Part shown: piece by piece, positions 48,201 through 60,339 of the stretch
Layout of the letters: the number at the start of each line of letters is the position of its first letter
Position numbering within the stretch: position 1 is the stretch's first letter
Assembly: GCA_963556255.1 (NCBI GenBank)
Contig: OY744604.1
Location: forward strand, 72,484,279-72,548,278
Direction of reading: 5' to 3'
Origin: Allolobophora icterica
Lineage: Eukaryota > Annelida > Clitellata > Crassiclitellata > Lumbricidae
Length of the DNA stretch: 64,000 nt
Translations under genes and position numbers: made by a program
The notes under the pieces: generated by a model
The model's database searches: none
The model's input: the letters and a program-made list of their open reading frames with translations, nothing else
Told to the model about the DNA's origin: nothing

Positions 48201-49859
48201 CACGATTAGAATGGCCTGGAGAAGCAAATGTATGAGATATTCCCCAAGGAATTCCTTTATTTTTACAATCACTTTGATGACTATTCATATTATCCTCCCG
48301 TGCAAACAACTGACCACATTTTTTGCAGGTGGATGGTTTCATTCCAGTGTGGTTGCGCATTATGTGACATCTTAATACATACTGCCCAACAAAGCGTTTA
48401 CTGCAAATATCACACTGATAGGGTTTGTCAAAAGCATGAACGCGTCGACAGTGTTCTACATACTTATGCTTGGCCAGGAAACGTTCTCCACAAACCTCAC
48501 AATTATATCTGTAATTGTAGATCCTTAGGTGAACACGTTTCTTGTGCTCGGGCAAAGCAGACCAAAGAGAAAAGGTCTTGTTACAAATTGTGCAGGTTGG
48601 TTTTCCATCAGTTACTGTGTACTGCAAAAACTGAGCAATTTCATTTTCAGCATTATCATCTCCTACAAATGAAACACCATGCTGTCCTTCAGAAAAACTT
48701 TCACCCTGTTGTGTCAGTAAACTCGTTTGCTGTTTATTTCCGCTGCTTCGCGACATTGCGCTATGGTCCAAAGAAAGTGATTTTGATGATGCACAATTTT
48801 GAGCATTCCATCCATTTCCGCACTTTCTTTTGTCTTTCATCATACAGTTTTCCAGGTCAGAAACTCCTTCCGAGGTGTGCACTGATCTTGTATGGTCCAC
48901 ACTGACCAAAGGAACAACTGACTTGGACATTTCTCCAGCATTTCGTTTAGTTTTACACGTCCGTAGGTGAGTTTTCAGATTACCGTCCAATGCAAACAAC
49001 CGACGACATCTTTTGCAGGCGACTGGTTTAATTCCAGTATGTTTCACCAAATGACGTTTTGCTTGTTCTCGTCCCCAAAAGCGTTCATTGCAAATATCAC
49101 ACTGGAAAGGTTTCTCGAAAGTATGATAACGTCGTCGGTGTTGCAAGTACTTCCATCTGGCCATGAAACGTAGTTCGCAATCCTCACAATTATATTTGTA
49201 GTTGTAGATCCCCATGTGCACACGTTTCTTGTGCCTACGCAAATTACCATGCTCAAAAGTCTTGTTACAAAGCGTACACAGCGTTTTCATGTTTCGCTCT
49301 TTAAGTTTACCACTCTTGCGTTTTTCAGGAGTTGCTTTCTGCTGCAGAGTTTGCACGGTCTGATTTCTATTTTCTGCAGTGTGGTCCACTGCAAATGGAG
49401 GTTCTTGACTCTCTTTAGGAAGACTTTCGCTCTGCTCCACACGTGAACGGGTAGGGCATTTATTTCTATTTACTCTGGCTATCTGTTGTAAATAAGAGGA
49501 TTCATTTCCATCTCTCGCCTTTTCAGTTGTGTAGTCTGGAGCTGAAACCTCATTCAGATGTTCCCCAAGAGCTGCTGCAGCTGGCGTTTCAGATTTTGGG
49601 GAGGTATGGTGAACTTCCGTTGGTAACCTACTGCTGGTAACATCATTGCTGGGTGCTATTTCGCTCTTGACCTGAATTTCACCCGGAATGTGGTTGATGC
49701 TTTCACTGTGAGATTCTGTTGGTAACCTACTGCTGGTTCCATCATTGGTGGGTGCTATTTCGCTCTTGACCTGAATTTCACCTGGAATGTGGTTGATGCT
49801 TTCACTATGAGATTCTGTTGGTAACTTACTGTTTGTTTCATCTTGCAATGGTGTACACC
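45211..49859 (-). CDS. large C2H2 zinc-finger protein, terminal exon
   Basis: A single exon open for 1549 codons to the stop at 45211. It has no ATG at its 5' end. At 49859 it meets a splice acceptor (TTTAAATTTTAG then GG TGT ACA), so at least one upstream coding exon exists. I count about 31 C2H2 or C2HC fingers, for example CDICNERFWGREQAKRHLVKH-type modules, with few canonical TGEKP linkers (HTGEKPY once, HTGERPY once) and many irregular spacers. Acidic spacers and a repeat of SESINHIPGEIQVKSEIAP lie near the N-terminus. C-terminal fingers are duplicated in pairs (CRDCPSKF..., KKKVPRPTEKLYKCDVC...). It is presumably a nuclear DNA-binding protein. No KRAB, BTB or ZAD domain is seen in this exon. 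Confidence 0.92.
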
Positions 49860-50511
49860 CTAAAATTTAAATTGTCTCCACTTTTACATTAATCTTGTAT
49901 GCACTACTGTACAAGCAATTCAGGTAAAATGTAAGCAAGCTCAGTCATTTAGAATACTCCTTTACTTAAATAAGCAATTGACAACTGGAAATGATAAATG
50001 ACCCATTGACTTTCTCATATGGTTAACTACCCCGGTACATGTTTCTAACCACAAAGAATCTGTGGTTCAATATCTACACTGGAGTCTTTCTTTCCCCTGC
50101 CTTAATAACTTTTTAAAAATTTCTGCTTAAACTTTCAAATCTTTCTAGATAGTCCTATCGTTTCAGTCTGTACACACCCTTGGCTGACCTTACTCTTCAA
50201 CTCTTCAACCACTCCAGTTGGTGGCAACCTTCAACTCTCTTCCATCTTGGTTAGTGCTACCATGCCATTACATGCATCAGGCTTTAAAAGGTGCCATATA
50301 TATTATAACATAGACATAAATAAGCAAGTATCAATATTACAGGCACAAAAGAGCCTTCTTTTCCATAAAACTGCAAAGCAAAGCTTGGCATGATGAGATA
50401 TTACTGATTCTTATCACTGAAACTGATTAACTGCTTTTTAGGATTGCAATTATAAACTAAAATGGATGAAATTAAGAAAGGTTAGAATAAAGAAATAACA
50501 TGTTAGTTAAC

Positions 50512-50549
50512 CTGTTTGTTGAAAGCACATTTCAGACTGTGACTTTGAG
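50512..50549 (-). CDS. candidate upstream exon of the zinc-finger gene
   Basis: Minus-strand 38 bp bordered by TTGTTTTAATAG and GTTAAC. It encodes SKSQSEMCFQQT and ends in phase 1, which fits the acceptor at 49859 (next codon GGG). It contains an in-frame ATG at 50530. No other donor of the right phase was found nearby. Confidence 0.35.
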
Positions 50550-50697
50550 CTATTAAAACAATAAATCAATAACAGCTAATTAAAAGTTTTATGTAATTTT
50601 GGTCAAGTGCTGAAGGACTGAAGGGCACATGAGAAATGTTAATTTGCATCTGTGCATTTGTATGACAGCTATAAACACCTCTAAAGGAGTTGATATA

Positions 50698-51160
50698 TGT
50701 GTCCCGACATATGAAAAGGTACCATAAGTCGGGTTTGGAGTTATTATGCCTTCATAAACCAGCTAAGTGAGCTGAACATTTTGCTGAAAACCAGATAAAA
50801 ATTGGATGATAAATGACCGACTTATAAGATAAAACATGGCTTAACACGAGAACTGGACATTTTCGGGAAATTTGTTTTTAAAACACGACACATTTTGTCT
50901 AGACAATTCGCACAGAAATCCTTAACTGTTATTCAATGGGCACAATTATCTGACCAATGGTGGGTGTTTTAGTGACCAGTTAAACCAGAAAATAAGTGGT
51001 GAATGTGCTATATTTAGCGATGACATCATACCTTAGGCTTGCCTGCTGCTAAAAATACCAAGAGCTCAAATTTGATAATATATTCCCCCGACGTCATTAT
51101 GCGCGATTTCTCGTGAAACCGTACGCCGACTTATGGTACCTTTTCATATGTCGGGACACA
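50698..51160. mobile_element. MITE with 35-bp inverted ends, 463 bp
   Basis: Ends start TGTGTCCCGACATATGAAAA and are perfect over 35 bp, flanked by TATA at 50694-50697 and 51161-51164 (4-bp, or TA, duplication). No ORF inside. Confidence 0.85.
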
Positions 51161-51319
51161 TATACCTATCTGTAAGAAATTCTAAAATCTGATGCAACTT
51201 AAGGCAGAGGATTATGTTCGTAAAGCAGTTTCCAGTGGAAGAGTATACCACAGTGTCACTTTTGTATATCAAACTTCAGTATTCTGAAAATCTGGTTATA
51301 GTTACAACGGTTCTAGGAC

Positions 51320-51568
51320 TTTTCGCCCCCGGAAGATTTGCCCCCGGAAGATTCGCCCTCCGGAAATTTCGCCCCCGGAAGATTCATCTTTAATCCAGCT
51401 TCTAGTCTTCGTTACATTTTCATCATAGATCCAGCTTCTGGTTTGAACTGTATTAGCCTTAGTTACACTTTCATCATAGATCCCGCTTCTAGTCTTAGTT
51501 ACATTTTCATCCGGGGGCGAATCTTCCCGGGGGCGAAATGTCGGGGGCGAATCTTCCGGGGGCGAAAC
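51320..51568. mobile_element. fold-back repeat with CGCCCCCGGAAGATT arrays
   Basis: The left arm has four units of TTCGCCCCCGGAAGATT and the right arm four in reverse complement. The core has three imperfect repeats of AGATCCAGCTTCTAG...TTACATTTTCATC. The structure can form a long hairpin. No target duplication was recognised. Confidence 0.75.
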
Positions 51569-52389
51569 TTCCGTATCTCAGTTACAACACTATATATCAA
51601 ACCTTAGTATTCTGAAAATCTGGTTATATTAAATAACAGTCAATGGCTAGTCAGAACATATAAACATTTCTAGATATATAAAATTTTAAATAACTGCAAA
51701 CCTGGTCCAGGTCAAATCAACACAATTTTGAGTAATATTTTGCATCACCATCTCCGATTTTGATTAAATTTGGCAAGGTGATAGAACCCAATGAACAACT
51801 CTCAAAACCAAAATTTTAGATTTTTGGGTCAACCGGTGTCTGAGATATGGGTCATTGAACCTCGACCCAAACGGTCAAATTTACGCCTACCGGACGAGGG
51901 TAAACTGCTCTATCTCAGCTCCTATTGCACCTAGAAATAAATGCAAGGTACCAAATTAAAGCTGTGTGAATGTTCTATACGAGCAATGCATCTAGACATA
52001 GTTATTGTTAGTAACCCAATATATGTGAGCAGCTGTAACCTAGTAACCCTGACCTAGGTCACTTTGTATTCTCATAATTTTCTGAACTTTTCAATTTATA
52101 ATAATTGCAATGATTAATTTTTGGCTATATGAGAACTTAAAACATTACAAACTGGTTTAAAATATTAGATGATTATAATTATGAATATTAAGATTTAGAA
52201 CCTTACAGTATGGAGTCAATTCTGCAGAGCCGAATGCATGGCATCATCTTCAGTTGTGCGTCTTCAAACATTTCTGTAACACAAAGTCTTGTTGAACATG
52301 TTGCTAGTCTCATCATGGGTTGCAAGTCAACAAGTATGATATCTATGTGGCATCTAATCTAATCTAATCACGGCATCAATCTACTGTCA

Positions 52390-52712
52390 CTTTCAACTTA
52401 AAGCACAAAAGTGCATGACAGTCTTTGCTTTCCAGCGTCCGCACTTCTTGGTCGCCGTTCACTCCGTTCCACTGCCCGCGGTGACTTGCATGTTCCTTTC
52501 GTTCGCACTGCAGCCATGCAACAGCATGCATTCTCTGCTGCCGGTTCAACCATCTGGAACGGGCTTCCTCTGGAATTGCGGTCTCTCCATCTGGACTCGT
52601 CCACCTCTTTCTTCTCTGCTCTTAAGGCTGTTCTCTTTCGCTGAGGCTGGGAGTGCCTCTGAATAGTTACCTTGCAGAGCGCGCTATACAAATGTCAAGC
52701 TGATTGATTGAT
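52390..52712 (+). mobile_element. LINE C-terminal and 3' end
   Basis: The plus strand encodes HAFSAAGSTIWNGLPLELRS and ends FFSALKAVLFR-stop at 52644. The 3'UTR with GAGTGCCTCTGAATAG, GCGCGCTATAC and an (ATTG)n tail ends near 52712. It is a 5'-truncated insert. Confidence 0.85.
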
Positions 52713-54030
52713 TGACATAATCTAAATGTGATGAGCATGTCTCTTGCTCCATATTCTTGAATTGTTGTTGCCTTTGATACCAGCGATCATGACATAACTC
52801 TTATGCAGCACAGTTTTGGTACTGCATAAGAGCAGGGAAGCACACAGCAAGTCCTGGTCCTGGTAAAGCGCTGGTCCCACATCCAGGACCTTTTGGATTC
52901 CTCTATTGCTGGTCCAAAGTGCCAAAGAGCAAGAAACAAGCCCCCCCCTATATTCCACTAAGAACATGGAAACTTTACTTGCTTCATACCTTATAGTATG
53001 ACGTTGGTGTTGGGAGGCCAGGCAATGGAGGACAGGATATATACAATTTGGAAACAGCAGAATCTTATCCTAATTGTAATCGTGAGATTTCTACAGTATT
53101 TCAAAAAGATAAGTCACGGGAACCACCTTATCCACTGGTGCTCAGTCAAAAAAGAAAATAAATATATAGGGTAAGTCCAAATCGGTTCCGTGGATGTCAA
53201 ATTCCAAAGGGTCAGTTAGACGGTCAAAACAGCTACGGTGGACGGTGTTCTGAATTGAAACAACGACAGGTAAGGGGAGAGGAGGTAGCAACAGGATATT
53301 ATAGGTGAAAAAGCAGTGTTTTCAGTTTCAGTGAAAGACATGTGGAGAGATACCTGACCGACACTGGGAAAATTCTGCTTTGTCTTTTACCTTGAGTGAA
53401 AGAAATTAATAATGCGAAAGAAATTAAATAGGATGTCTGAGCTGTCGTCTGCGGCAACTTACCGATATCCAACCAGGTATGAACAAAGGCGCGATATTAT
53501 CGTTAAACTAATGCAGCATTGAACAACTGAACTCTGATTCCAGTTTTGACGTCTTGCACGTTAATCTTTTATTATTCATTCAACAAAACTGCAACTTCGA
53601 TTTATTAGGCCCTCGATGTAGGCTTCGTTCTAAATCGGAATACATAGTGTTAAAATTATTTAAGTTAAAAAGAAACGGAAGTGTACAACTGATGAAAATC
53701 ACCGTGATGAAAATTAATGAATTAGGAATTGACCCAAGCCAAAGATCTTGTAGCGCATATCTAATTTAGACAGCTTCTAATACTCGAAAAATACTAGAGG
53801 TCGTTGGAAAATACATATTCTACGTTTAGAAGTGCTTGTGTCTCTGTACGCACGCTGATCAGGCTTCATTTACAGCTATAGTCATTGGTCTCTACCCTGA
53901 CAGCATGCCTACATGGAAGACCCATAATCCTATATATGGGACCTGTGTGACAGGCTGGGTCCCATCTATTATAGGCTAATGCGCATGGTGCACGGACATG
54001 CTAGGTCTATGGCATAGTCGACCTACGAGT
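52713..54030. other. no gene seen
   Basis: No exon with a recognisable product. A donor-like ATCG/GTAAGTT on the minus strand at 53463-53456 could end a non-coding first exon of the zinc-finger gene; this is unproven. Confidence 0.35.
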
Positions 54031-54165
54031 AGGGGTTAAAGTGGGGTGAGAACGGCGTTCCCACTGCTCTCAAAATTCTTTGCTTGCGTTCCCACTGCTC
54101 AAGCATGCGTTCCAATGAAAATCTTCTTTGGCGTTCCCACTGCTCACCCAAACCACTTTAACCAC
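54031..54165. repeat. short inverted repeat with GCGTTCCCACTGCTC units
   Basis: Ends GGTTAAAGTGG and CCACTTTAACC are inverted. Inside, GCGTTCCCACTGCTC occurs three times plus a broken copy. No target duplication was found. Confidence 0.6.
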
Positions 54166-54933
54166 TGCTAGGCTACGACCTATGCAAAATAAATCCAGAA
54201 TCTTAGGTTTAATATAAAATTTCATGAGTCTTAGATACGAAAACCCTTTCAGTTTAAGCCAAGCTTCAAACTGAAGCAAAAAGGACTGGCAGTTAGGCCT
54301 AATGTAGACCTGTTAACTCGAGCTTCTTGTAGGCCTATTGATAAGGAGCCATATTTAAGCAGCTGTGCGTGTAATGGTATAGCGTGAGACAAAATATTAT
54401 GAAGAACTGTTTTACTGAAGTTGGTAGGCTAAAGCTTAAACCGAGGTTTGCTGGATTCAAAGGATAGGCCTAGTGGCTCTTAAATTGCCACCTTTTCGCA
54501 ACAATTTCCGTTGTCGGCGATTAGCGAAAGAGAGGGGTACCCTTTAGGCCTAGGGGACATGTTACCATTCGTAAAGTCCAAGTTGTCAAAAACCAGTGTT
54601 ATCAATAGGCTACATTCAGCCTTAGTTCCGAAGAGCCTAGCCTATCGCGTCAGCGGACTTAATTCTAGCATCGTCTAAACATATAGGTCTAGGCCTGTGT
54701 GTTACCTTTTGCCGCTGTCTGCAGCTAGGCCTATTAGGTTTAGTTCTATTTCATTTTTCAATAATTGATTGAGCGAATTTGGCTTTGCTTTCGTCACATT
54801 ATTAGCTTAATTATCGATCTAAGCAATCGTTTTACGATAGGCCGATTGCTTGCCCACTTTTGTTCTAGAGACATTTGTATCGCTGCTAATTACATCGCAC
54901 CAATTATTAGCCTATAGCTGTTAGAACGTGAGT

Positions 54934-56376
54934 TTAAGGCCCGGGCATACACTTGAGTCTATCGAATGCGGCTTTCTCCAGCCCTTCACGATGATTGGGA
55001 TGCGCGATGCGAATCAGTTCATACGCCCTCTGGCGGAGGCTCTTGCCAAACAGGTAAGCGATTCCATATTCGGTAACGATGTAGTGGACGTGAGCCCTGG
55101 TCGTAACCACTCCGCCGCCCTCCTTGATGTACTTGACGATCTTCGACTCGCCACGGGAGGTCGTCGAAGGCATGGCCAGGATCGGCTTCCCCAGGCCGTC
55201 AGTGCTGAGGGCCGAGCCGCGCATGAAGTCGATCTGACCGCCGACACCGGAGAACATCCTTGGCCCGATGGAATCGGCAACGACCTGACCGGTAAGGTCG
55301 ATCTCGATGCACGAGTTGATGGCCGTCACTCGCGGGTTCTGGCTGATGACGGAGACGGCGTTCGTGAAGGAGATGTCACACATGACGATGAACGGATTGT
55401 TGTCCATGAAGGAGTAGAGGTCCTTCGATCCGTAGGCGAAGCCGCTGACGATCTTTCCCGGCTGGATCTTCTTCAGGGCGTTCGTGATCGCTCCGCAGTT
55501 GACGAGCGGGATGATTCCGTCGCTGATCATCTCCGAATGGATCCCGAGATTGCGATGTCCCTTGAGCTTCGACAGAACGGCGTCCGGGATCGAACCGATT
55601 CCCATCTGAAGCGTCGCGCCGTCGTCCACCAACTTCCCCGCGATGAACGTCCCGATCTTCTCCTCGACGTCGGAAATCGTCCTCTTCTTCAGTTCCGGTA
55701 GCGGATGCGTTGCCTCGACCATGGCGTCCAGGTGCGACATGTGGATAATTCCGTCGCCAAATGTTCGCGGTTGATTTTTGTTCACCTGGGCGATGATGTA
55801 CTTGGCGTTCTGGATCGCTGCCCGGGCCACGTCGACGCTCGGCCCAAGCGAGCAGAATCCGTGATTGTCCGGCGGACTCACCTGGATCAGAGCGACGTCT
55901 AGTGGCAGCAGACGGCGCCGGAAGAGAAGAGGGATCTCCCCAAGGAAGATGGGAGTGAAGTCGGCCCGACCCTCGTTGACTACCTGCCGACAGTTGTGTC
56001 CGATGAAGAGCGAGTTGTCGCGGAAGATTCCTTCGCAGTCGGGCTTCGTATGGGCCAGTGGTCCCTCCGTGTGAATGTGAATGGTCTCGACATTCTTCAG
56101 TCCGGCCTTCTTCCCGTATGCAGCCATTGCGTCGATGAGGGCCGTCGGAGTGGCAGCGCAGCCATGCAGGAAGATCCGGTTGCCTGACTTGATGACGGAG
56201 ACGGCCTCTTCCGCGGTCGTCTTCAGCGGATGTCTGTCGGCGATTGGATGGAATGGTTCGTTGGCGTAGAGGTAGAAGGAGCGCCGGTTGAAGAGGCTAG
56301 CCGTTGCCACAGGTGGCTTCCCGCCGACCGATCGGGCTATGATGGACCCGGCTCTACCGAAGTATAACGACGCCAT
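54934..56376 (-). CDS. acetyl-CoA hydrolase / 4-hydroxybutyrate CoA-transferase family protein
   Basis: 480 residues from the ATG at 56376 to the stop at 54936-54934, in one intronless frame. I chose MASLYFGRAG as start because it opens a basic, Ser/Arg-rich leader typical of mitochondrial targeting. The longer frame from 56403 starts inside LINE tail sequence. Motifs include FLHGCAATPTALI near residue 67, HIHTEGPLAH, the catalytic Glu region GIHSEMISDGI, FSGVGGQIDFMRG and YGIAYLFGKSLRQRA. The family moves CoA between acyl groups such as 4-hydroxybutyrate or butyrate and acetyl-CoA; the substrate here is unknown. The gene is clearly more GC-rich than its surroundings. AG/TTGAATCG at 56385 could be a splice acceptor for a non-coding 5' exon. 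Confidence 0.93.
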   Translation of the reverse strand: MASLYFGRAGSIIARSVGGKPPVATASLFNRRSFYLYANEPFHPIADRHPLKTTAEEAVSVIKSGNRIFLHGCAATPTALIDAMAAYGKKAGLKNVETIHIHTEGPLAHTKPDCEGIFRDNSLFIGHNCRQVVNEGRADFTPIFLGEIPLLFRRRLLPLDVALIQVSPPDNHGFCSLGPSVDVARAAIQNAKYIIAQVNKNQPRTFGDGIIHMSHLDAMVEATHPLPELKKRTISDVEEKIGTFIAGKLVDDGATLQMGIGSIPDAVLSKLKGHRNLGIHSEMISDGIIPLVNCGAITNALKKIQPGKIVSGFAYGSKDLYSFMDNNPFIVMCDISFTNAVSVISQNPRVTAINSCIEIDLTGQVVADSIGPRMFSGVGGQIDFMRGSALSTDGLGKPILAMPSTTSRGESKIVKYIKEGGGVVTTRAHVHYIVTEYGIAYLFGKSLRQRAYELIRIAHPNHREGLEKAAFDRLKCMPGP

Positions 56377-56393
56377 TCGATTCAACTGAATAC

Positions 56394-59300
56394 AATCAAT
56401 CAATCAATCAATCAATATATCAATCAATATATCTTTATTGGCATCAATGACAGCATTTAACCAATAACATACAACGTTCAGCATAATTACATGCAGGCAG
56501 ATCACAATTTAAAGGAGTTAAACAACTTGCATCATTTGAGATAATGACAATAAGCTTTCTGGATACATAGTACTGCCATCAACGGCAATGGGTACCCCCC
56601 AAAGGATGAGAGTCCCACTAAGATGGGGATACCGCATGCACATGTATCTAGTCAGTTTGATGCCTTAGGGCTAGAGATCATCCTCCCATTCGTTAAAGTA
56701 GCAAAGAATTTACCAACGCAAATAGAGGAGATTGTTTAGCTAGTTTTAAAACTTAATTATCCTTAACTACAGCTCCCGTCTCCAGTGTGACGTCCGCTAA
56801 CAAGAGTTACTTCAAGGCAATCACGATAGATAAAGCATCCTATGATGCTGTATCGGTGGATACAAGAAATTTACGTAACCTTTTTTTGAAGTCGTATTTA
56901 TTATTTGATGATTTGATTTCCATTGGCAATGCGTTCCATACTGATGGACCGGTAACTTTTAGTGAAAACAGTCTGGTATTGGTGCGCGCTTTGATTGGCC
57001 GATATAAAGAAGCGCTTCTGGTTAAGTGATCGTGTATCGTAGAGGCAAGCGTGAAGTACCCAGCAAATGTAATCGGTAAAAGGTTTTGTACATACATATA
57101 AAATAATACACCAATTTGGAGGATCCGAATCTGCTTTAGTTCAAGTATCTTGAGTTCCTTAAATATTGGCAGTGAGTGACATGTTGATGGTGCCCCCATA
57201 ATCCTTCTTATCGCTTTCTTTTGAAGAACACATAACTTATGGAGGCGGGACTCATAATTTGAAGCCCACACGAGATTGCAATAACTTAGGTATGGAAAAA
57301 TCAAGGAGTAGTATAAGTTCAATCTGATATCCCTAGGTAGTACTCGTGCCACTCTTGAGATGATTCCGATGTTCTTGGCCACTTTTGAGGCAATGTAATT
57401 GATGTGTGCTTTCCAAGTGAGATGATTGTCAATGTAAACACCCAAGAATTTTATAGAGTCAACTTCAGCAATTGGGACTCCGTCCAACGATATGGTTCCT
57501 ACTGTCGGTTTTATTTTCCTGTGCGACTTAAAAACTATAAGATTTGTTTTATCTATGTTGAGAGTTAATTTATTAGCTATGAACCACTTATTTACTTTAG
57601 ATAATTCCTTATTTATTATTTCTACAAGGGATGTCCATGAACTGTGTGTGAAAAATATGCTCGTATCATCGGCAAACAATACGAAATAGAGTGCAGATGA
57701 GACTTTGGCTAGGTCGTTTATATAAATCAAGAAGAGGAGTGGTCCCAGATTCGACCCTTGGGGAACTCCCGAGGTAATACAGCCAGAACTCGATAAAGCG
57801 CCGTTACAGCTGACTCTCTGAATTCGACCTTCCAAATAACTTCTAAACCATTTTAACTGAGTTCCTCGAATGCCGTAGTTTTCTAACTTATTTAGTAATA
57901 TTTTATGATCTACCGTGTCGAACGCTTTAGCCAGATCAATGAATATACCCACAGAGTAGTCATTGGCGTCTATTGCTTGAGAGATTTTATCTTCCATCTC
58001 CAGTAAGGGCATAAACGTGGAGTGTCCTGCCTGGAATCCGTGTTGTGATGGGTGGATCAAATTTTTCTTTGATATATACGCGTTGAGCCTGGAATGCATA
58101 ATCTTTTCTAAGAATTTGGCGAAGAATGGGAGTACAGAGATGGGCCTATAATTAGAAAGTTGCTGTCTATTTCCTTTCTTGAAGATTGGTACAACCTTAG
58201 CCTCTTTTAGTTGATCGGGGACAATCCCATAAGTTAAGGAACAATTTATAATTTCCGATAGGGGATGGGCAACTTGGGATATATAGGGCAATGCAATATA
58301 CGGATCAATATTATCCAGCCCCTTGGTATGAGTTTTTTTTATAGTGTTCCCAACACTTACTATCTCCTCCGGGGAAGTTAACAGCATGCCCATTGAGGAT
58401 AGGTTAGGCTGGGGCAGGTACTGTACATGGGAGCAAGAGGAGGTAGGTAGGCTCCTTGCCAACTCCTTAGGAATATTGACAAAGTAGTCGTTGAAACAGT
58501 TAGCCATAGCTTCTGGATCATCTACTTCCTTGTCATTGACTATTAGTAGATTAATTTTTTTACAATTATCATCTGTTTGTAGCGCTGTCCTAATTAAGTT
58601 CCACGTTGCTTTCAAATCCCCATGATGTTTGAGAAATTCAGACGTATAGTACAGTTTTTCAGCAGTAATCCTTATTGATTTAAACTTATTTCTATAAGCA
58701 ACAAATTTAGTTTTATTCGCAGGGCTTGGATTCTTTAAATATTTAGTGTATAGACGATTTTTCTTTTTACATGACTTTAGCAGTCCTGGGGTCATCCATG
58801 GTTTATTAGGTCTGGCATTTTTTCGTTTCAATTCCGTTTTCATTGGAAAGGCATTTTCGTAGGCCTTTGTATACTTCTTAATGAAACATTCATATGCCTT
58901 ATTTGGCATACCTTGTTGGCATTGATAGTGGACCGTATTCCAATCTTCTGTAAGTAGAGCTTGCGAAAACTTTTCGAGGCCTAAAGGGGTTATAAGTCTA
59001 TTTTCCAAATTTTGGCTTGCCTTGGCATAACTATTTTCATAAGAGAATTGAGCCATTATTGGCAGATGATCAGAAAGGTCGGATAAAATAATGACTGCTG
59101 TCTGCAGTTTGGACCAGGCTGTGCAGAATATGTTGTCTATCAGAGTTTTAGAGGTAGGTGTAATCCTTGTTGGTCTAGTGATCACAGGCAGATAATGACA
59201 GGCCACCAAACTATTATAAAAATTATTAGTCTCCTTATGTTCATTTACTTTTAATAAATCAATATTATAATCACCGAGCAGGAAGATATCTTTTGATTTA

Positions 59301-59652
59301 GTTTTTAGATTGTCCATCATTTGCTCAAACTCACCAAGAAACTCTTTTAAACATTGGCCTGGAGATCTGTATATTACCCCAAATATTGGGGCATGCTTTT
59401 TCAAATTCAGCCTAAGAAATAAATATTCGAAGGTAGTAAATTCTTTTCCCTCGGGGCTGGGGAGGATAGGTTGGTAAGTAAGTTTATCACTGATGAAGAA
59501 TCCGACTCCTCCTCCCCCTCCTCCCCCTTTTCTAGCCTTGCCCACAAATTGGTAGTTTGGTAGCCCCACAGTATCAAGTCCGCTATCATCCAACCACGTT
59601 TCAGTCACTGCAATAATTGCTGCTTGGGTTTTCTCTACAATACAAAGAACAG
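56394..59652 (-). mobile_element. CR1-type LINE, nearly complete ORF2
   Basis: The minus-strand frame from about 59650 to 56840 is open for more than 930 codons. It holds an APE-type endonuclease lacking its first motif (VTETWLDDS, YRSPGQ, LLGDYNID, SDHLPIM), then reverse transcriptase ([51 protein letters not shown]) and a C-terminal WNALPMEIKS segment. The 3'UTR ends with AATAAAGATA and an (ATTG)n tail that stops about 18 bp from the CoA-transferase ATG. The 5' side is truncated at an (ATTG)n tract. No stop inside, so a young insert. Confidence 0.93.
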
Positions 59653-59668
59653 TATACGACGTATAAAT

Positions 59669-59868
<200 letters not shown>

Positions 59869-60045
59869 TGGAATTTATATAGCGCCTCTTCAAGGGCTCT
59901 ACTCAGAAGCACTCTCAAGCCACGCAGGGCATATATGCTTCACCATCCCTTTGAATTTCCAGACTATGCTCCACCAATGAACTTAGTTCCTGCGCCGGCG
60001 ATATCAGTTGTATCGCAATATGGCATTTTTCTTGCGCACCACTCA
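59869..60045 (-). mobile_element. SINE/LINE 3' end
   Basis: AGCGCCTCTTCAAGGGCTCT and CAGAAGCACTCTC repeat the snap-back 3' motif of the elements at 12826-13912 and 19603-19839. The tRNA head is not recognisable. Confidence 0.6.
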
Positions 60046-60142
60046 CAGTAATAGTGGAAGAACATTACATAGTAAGCCAATTCGATACATTGGCTTCTCA
60101 AGCCAGCGCTTTAATGTAGTGTGAATCAACGAAATTTCTGAG

Positions 60143-60331
60143 CAGGGGCGTAACTTTGGTCTAAAAAGTGGGGGTATCAGTTTCTTACACACACGAAGCA
60201 AGGCGGAAACTGCAATCTGTGGGAAGACACAATAATAAAATATTGATTGGCATTTTTTAAAAAGTGGGGTACAGTACCCAAGTCCCAAAAGTGGGGGTAT
60301 CCCTCGTACCCCCATTATAATTAAGCCTATG
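60143..60331. mobile_element. hAT-like MITE, 189 bp
   Basis: Starts CAGGGGCGTAACTTTGG and ends TTAAGCCTATG (imperfect inverted ends). Flanked by a perfect 8-bp duplication TTTCTGAG at 60135-60142 and 60332-60339. The interior GTGGGGGTA motifs recall the MITE at 3193-3383. Confidence 0.9.
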
Positions 60332-60339
60332 TTTCTGAG

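Noticed and set aside
46669..48905. Plus-strand ORFs of 110-225 codons
   Set aside because: Antisense shadows of the zinc-finger exon, rich in Cys/His-complement codons.
49848..49859. Non-ATG start of the zinc-finger protein at TTG 49848
   Set aside because: A splice acceptor with a pyrimidine-rich lead lies just upstream, so an upstream exon is the better explanation.
54928..55701. Plus-strand ORF of 257 codons
   Set aside because: Antisense of the CoA-transferase; open only because of high GC content.
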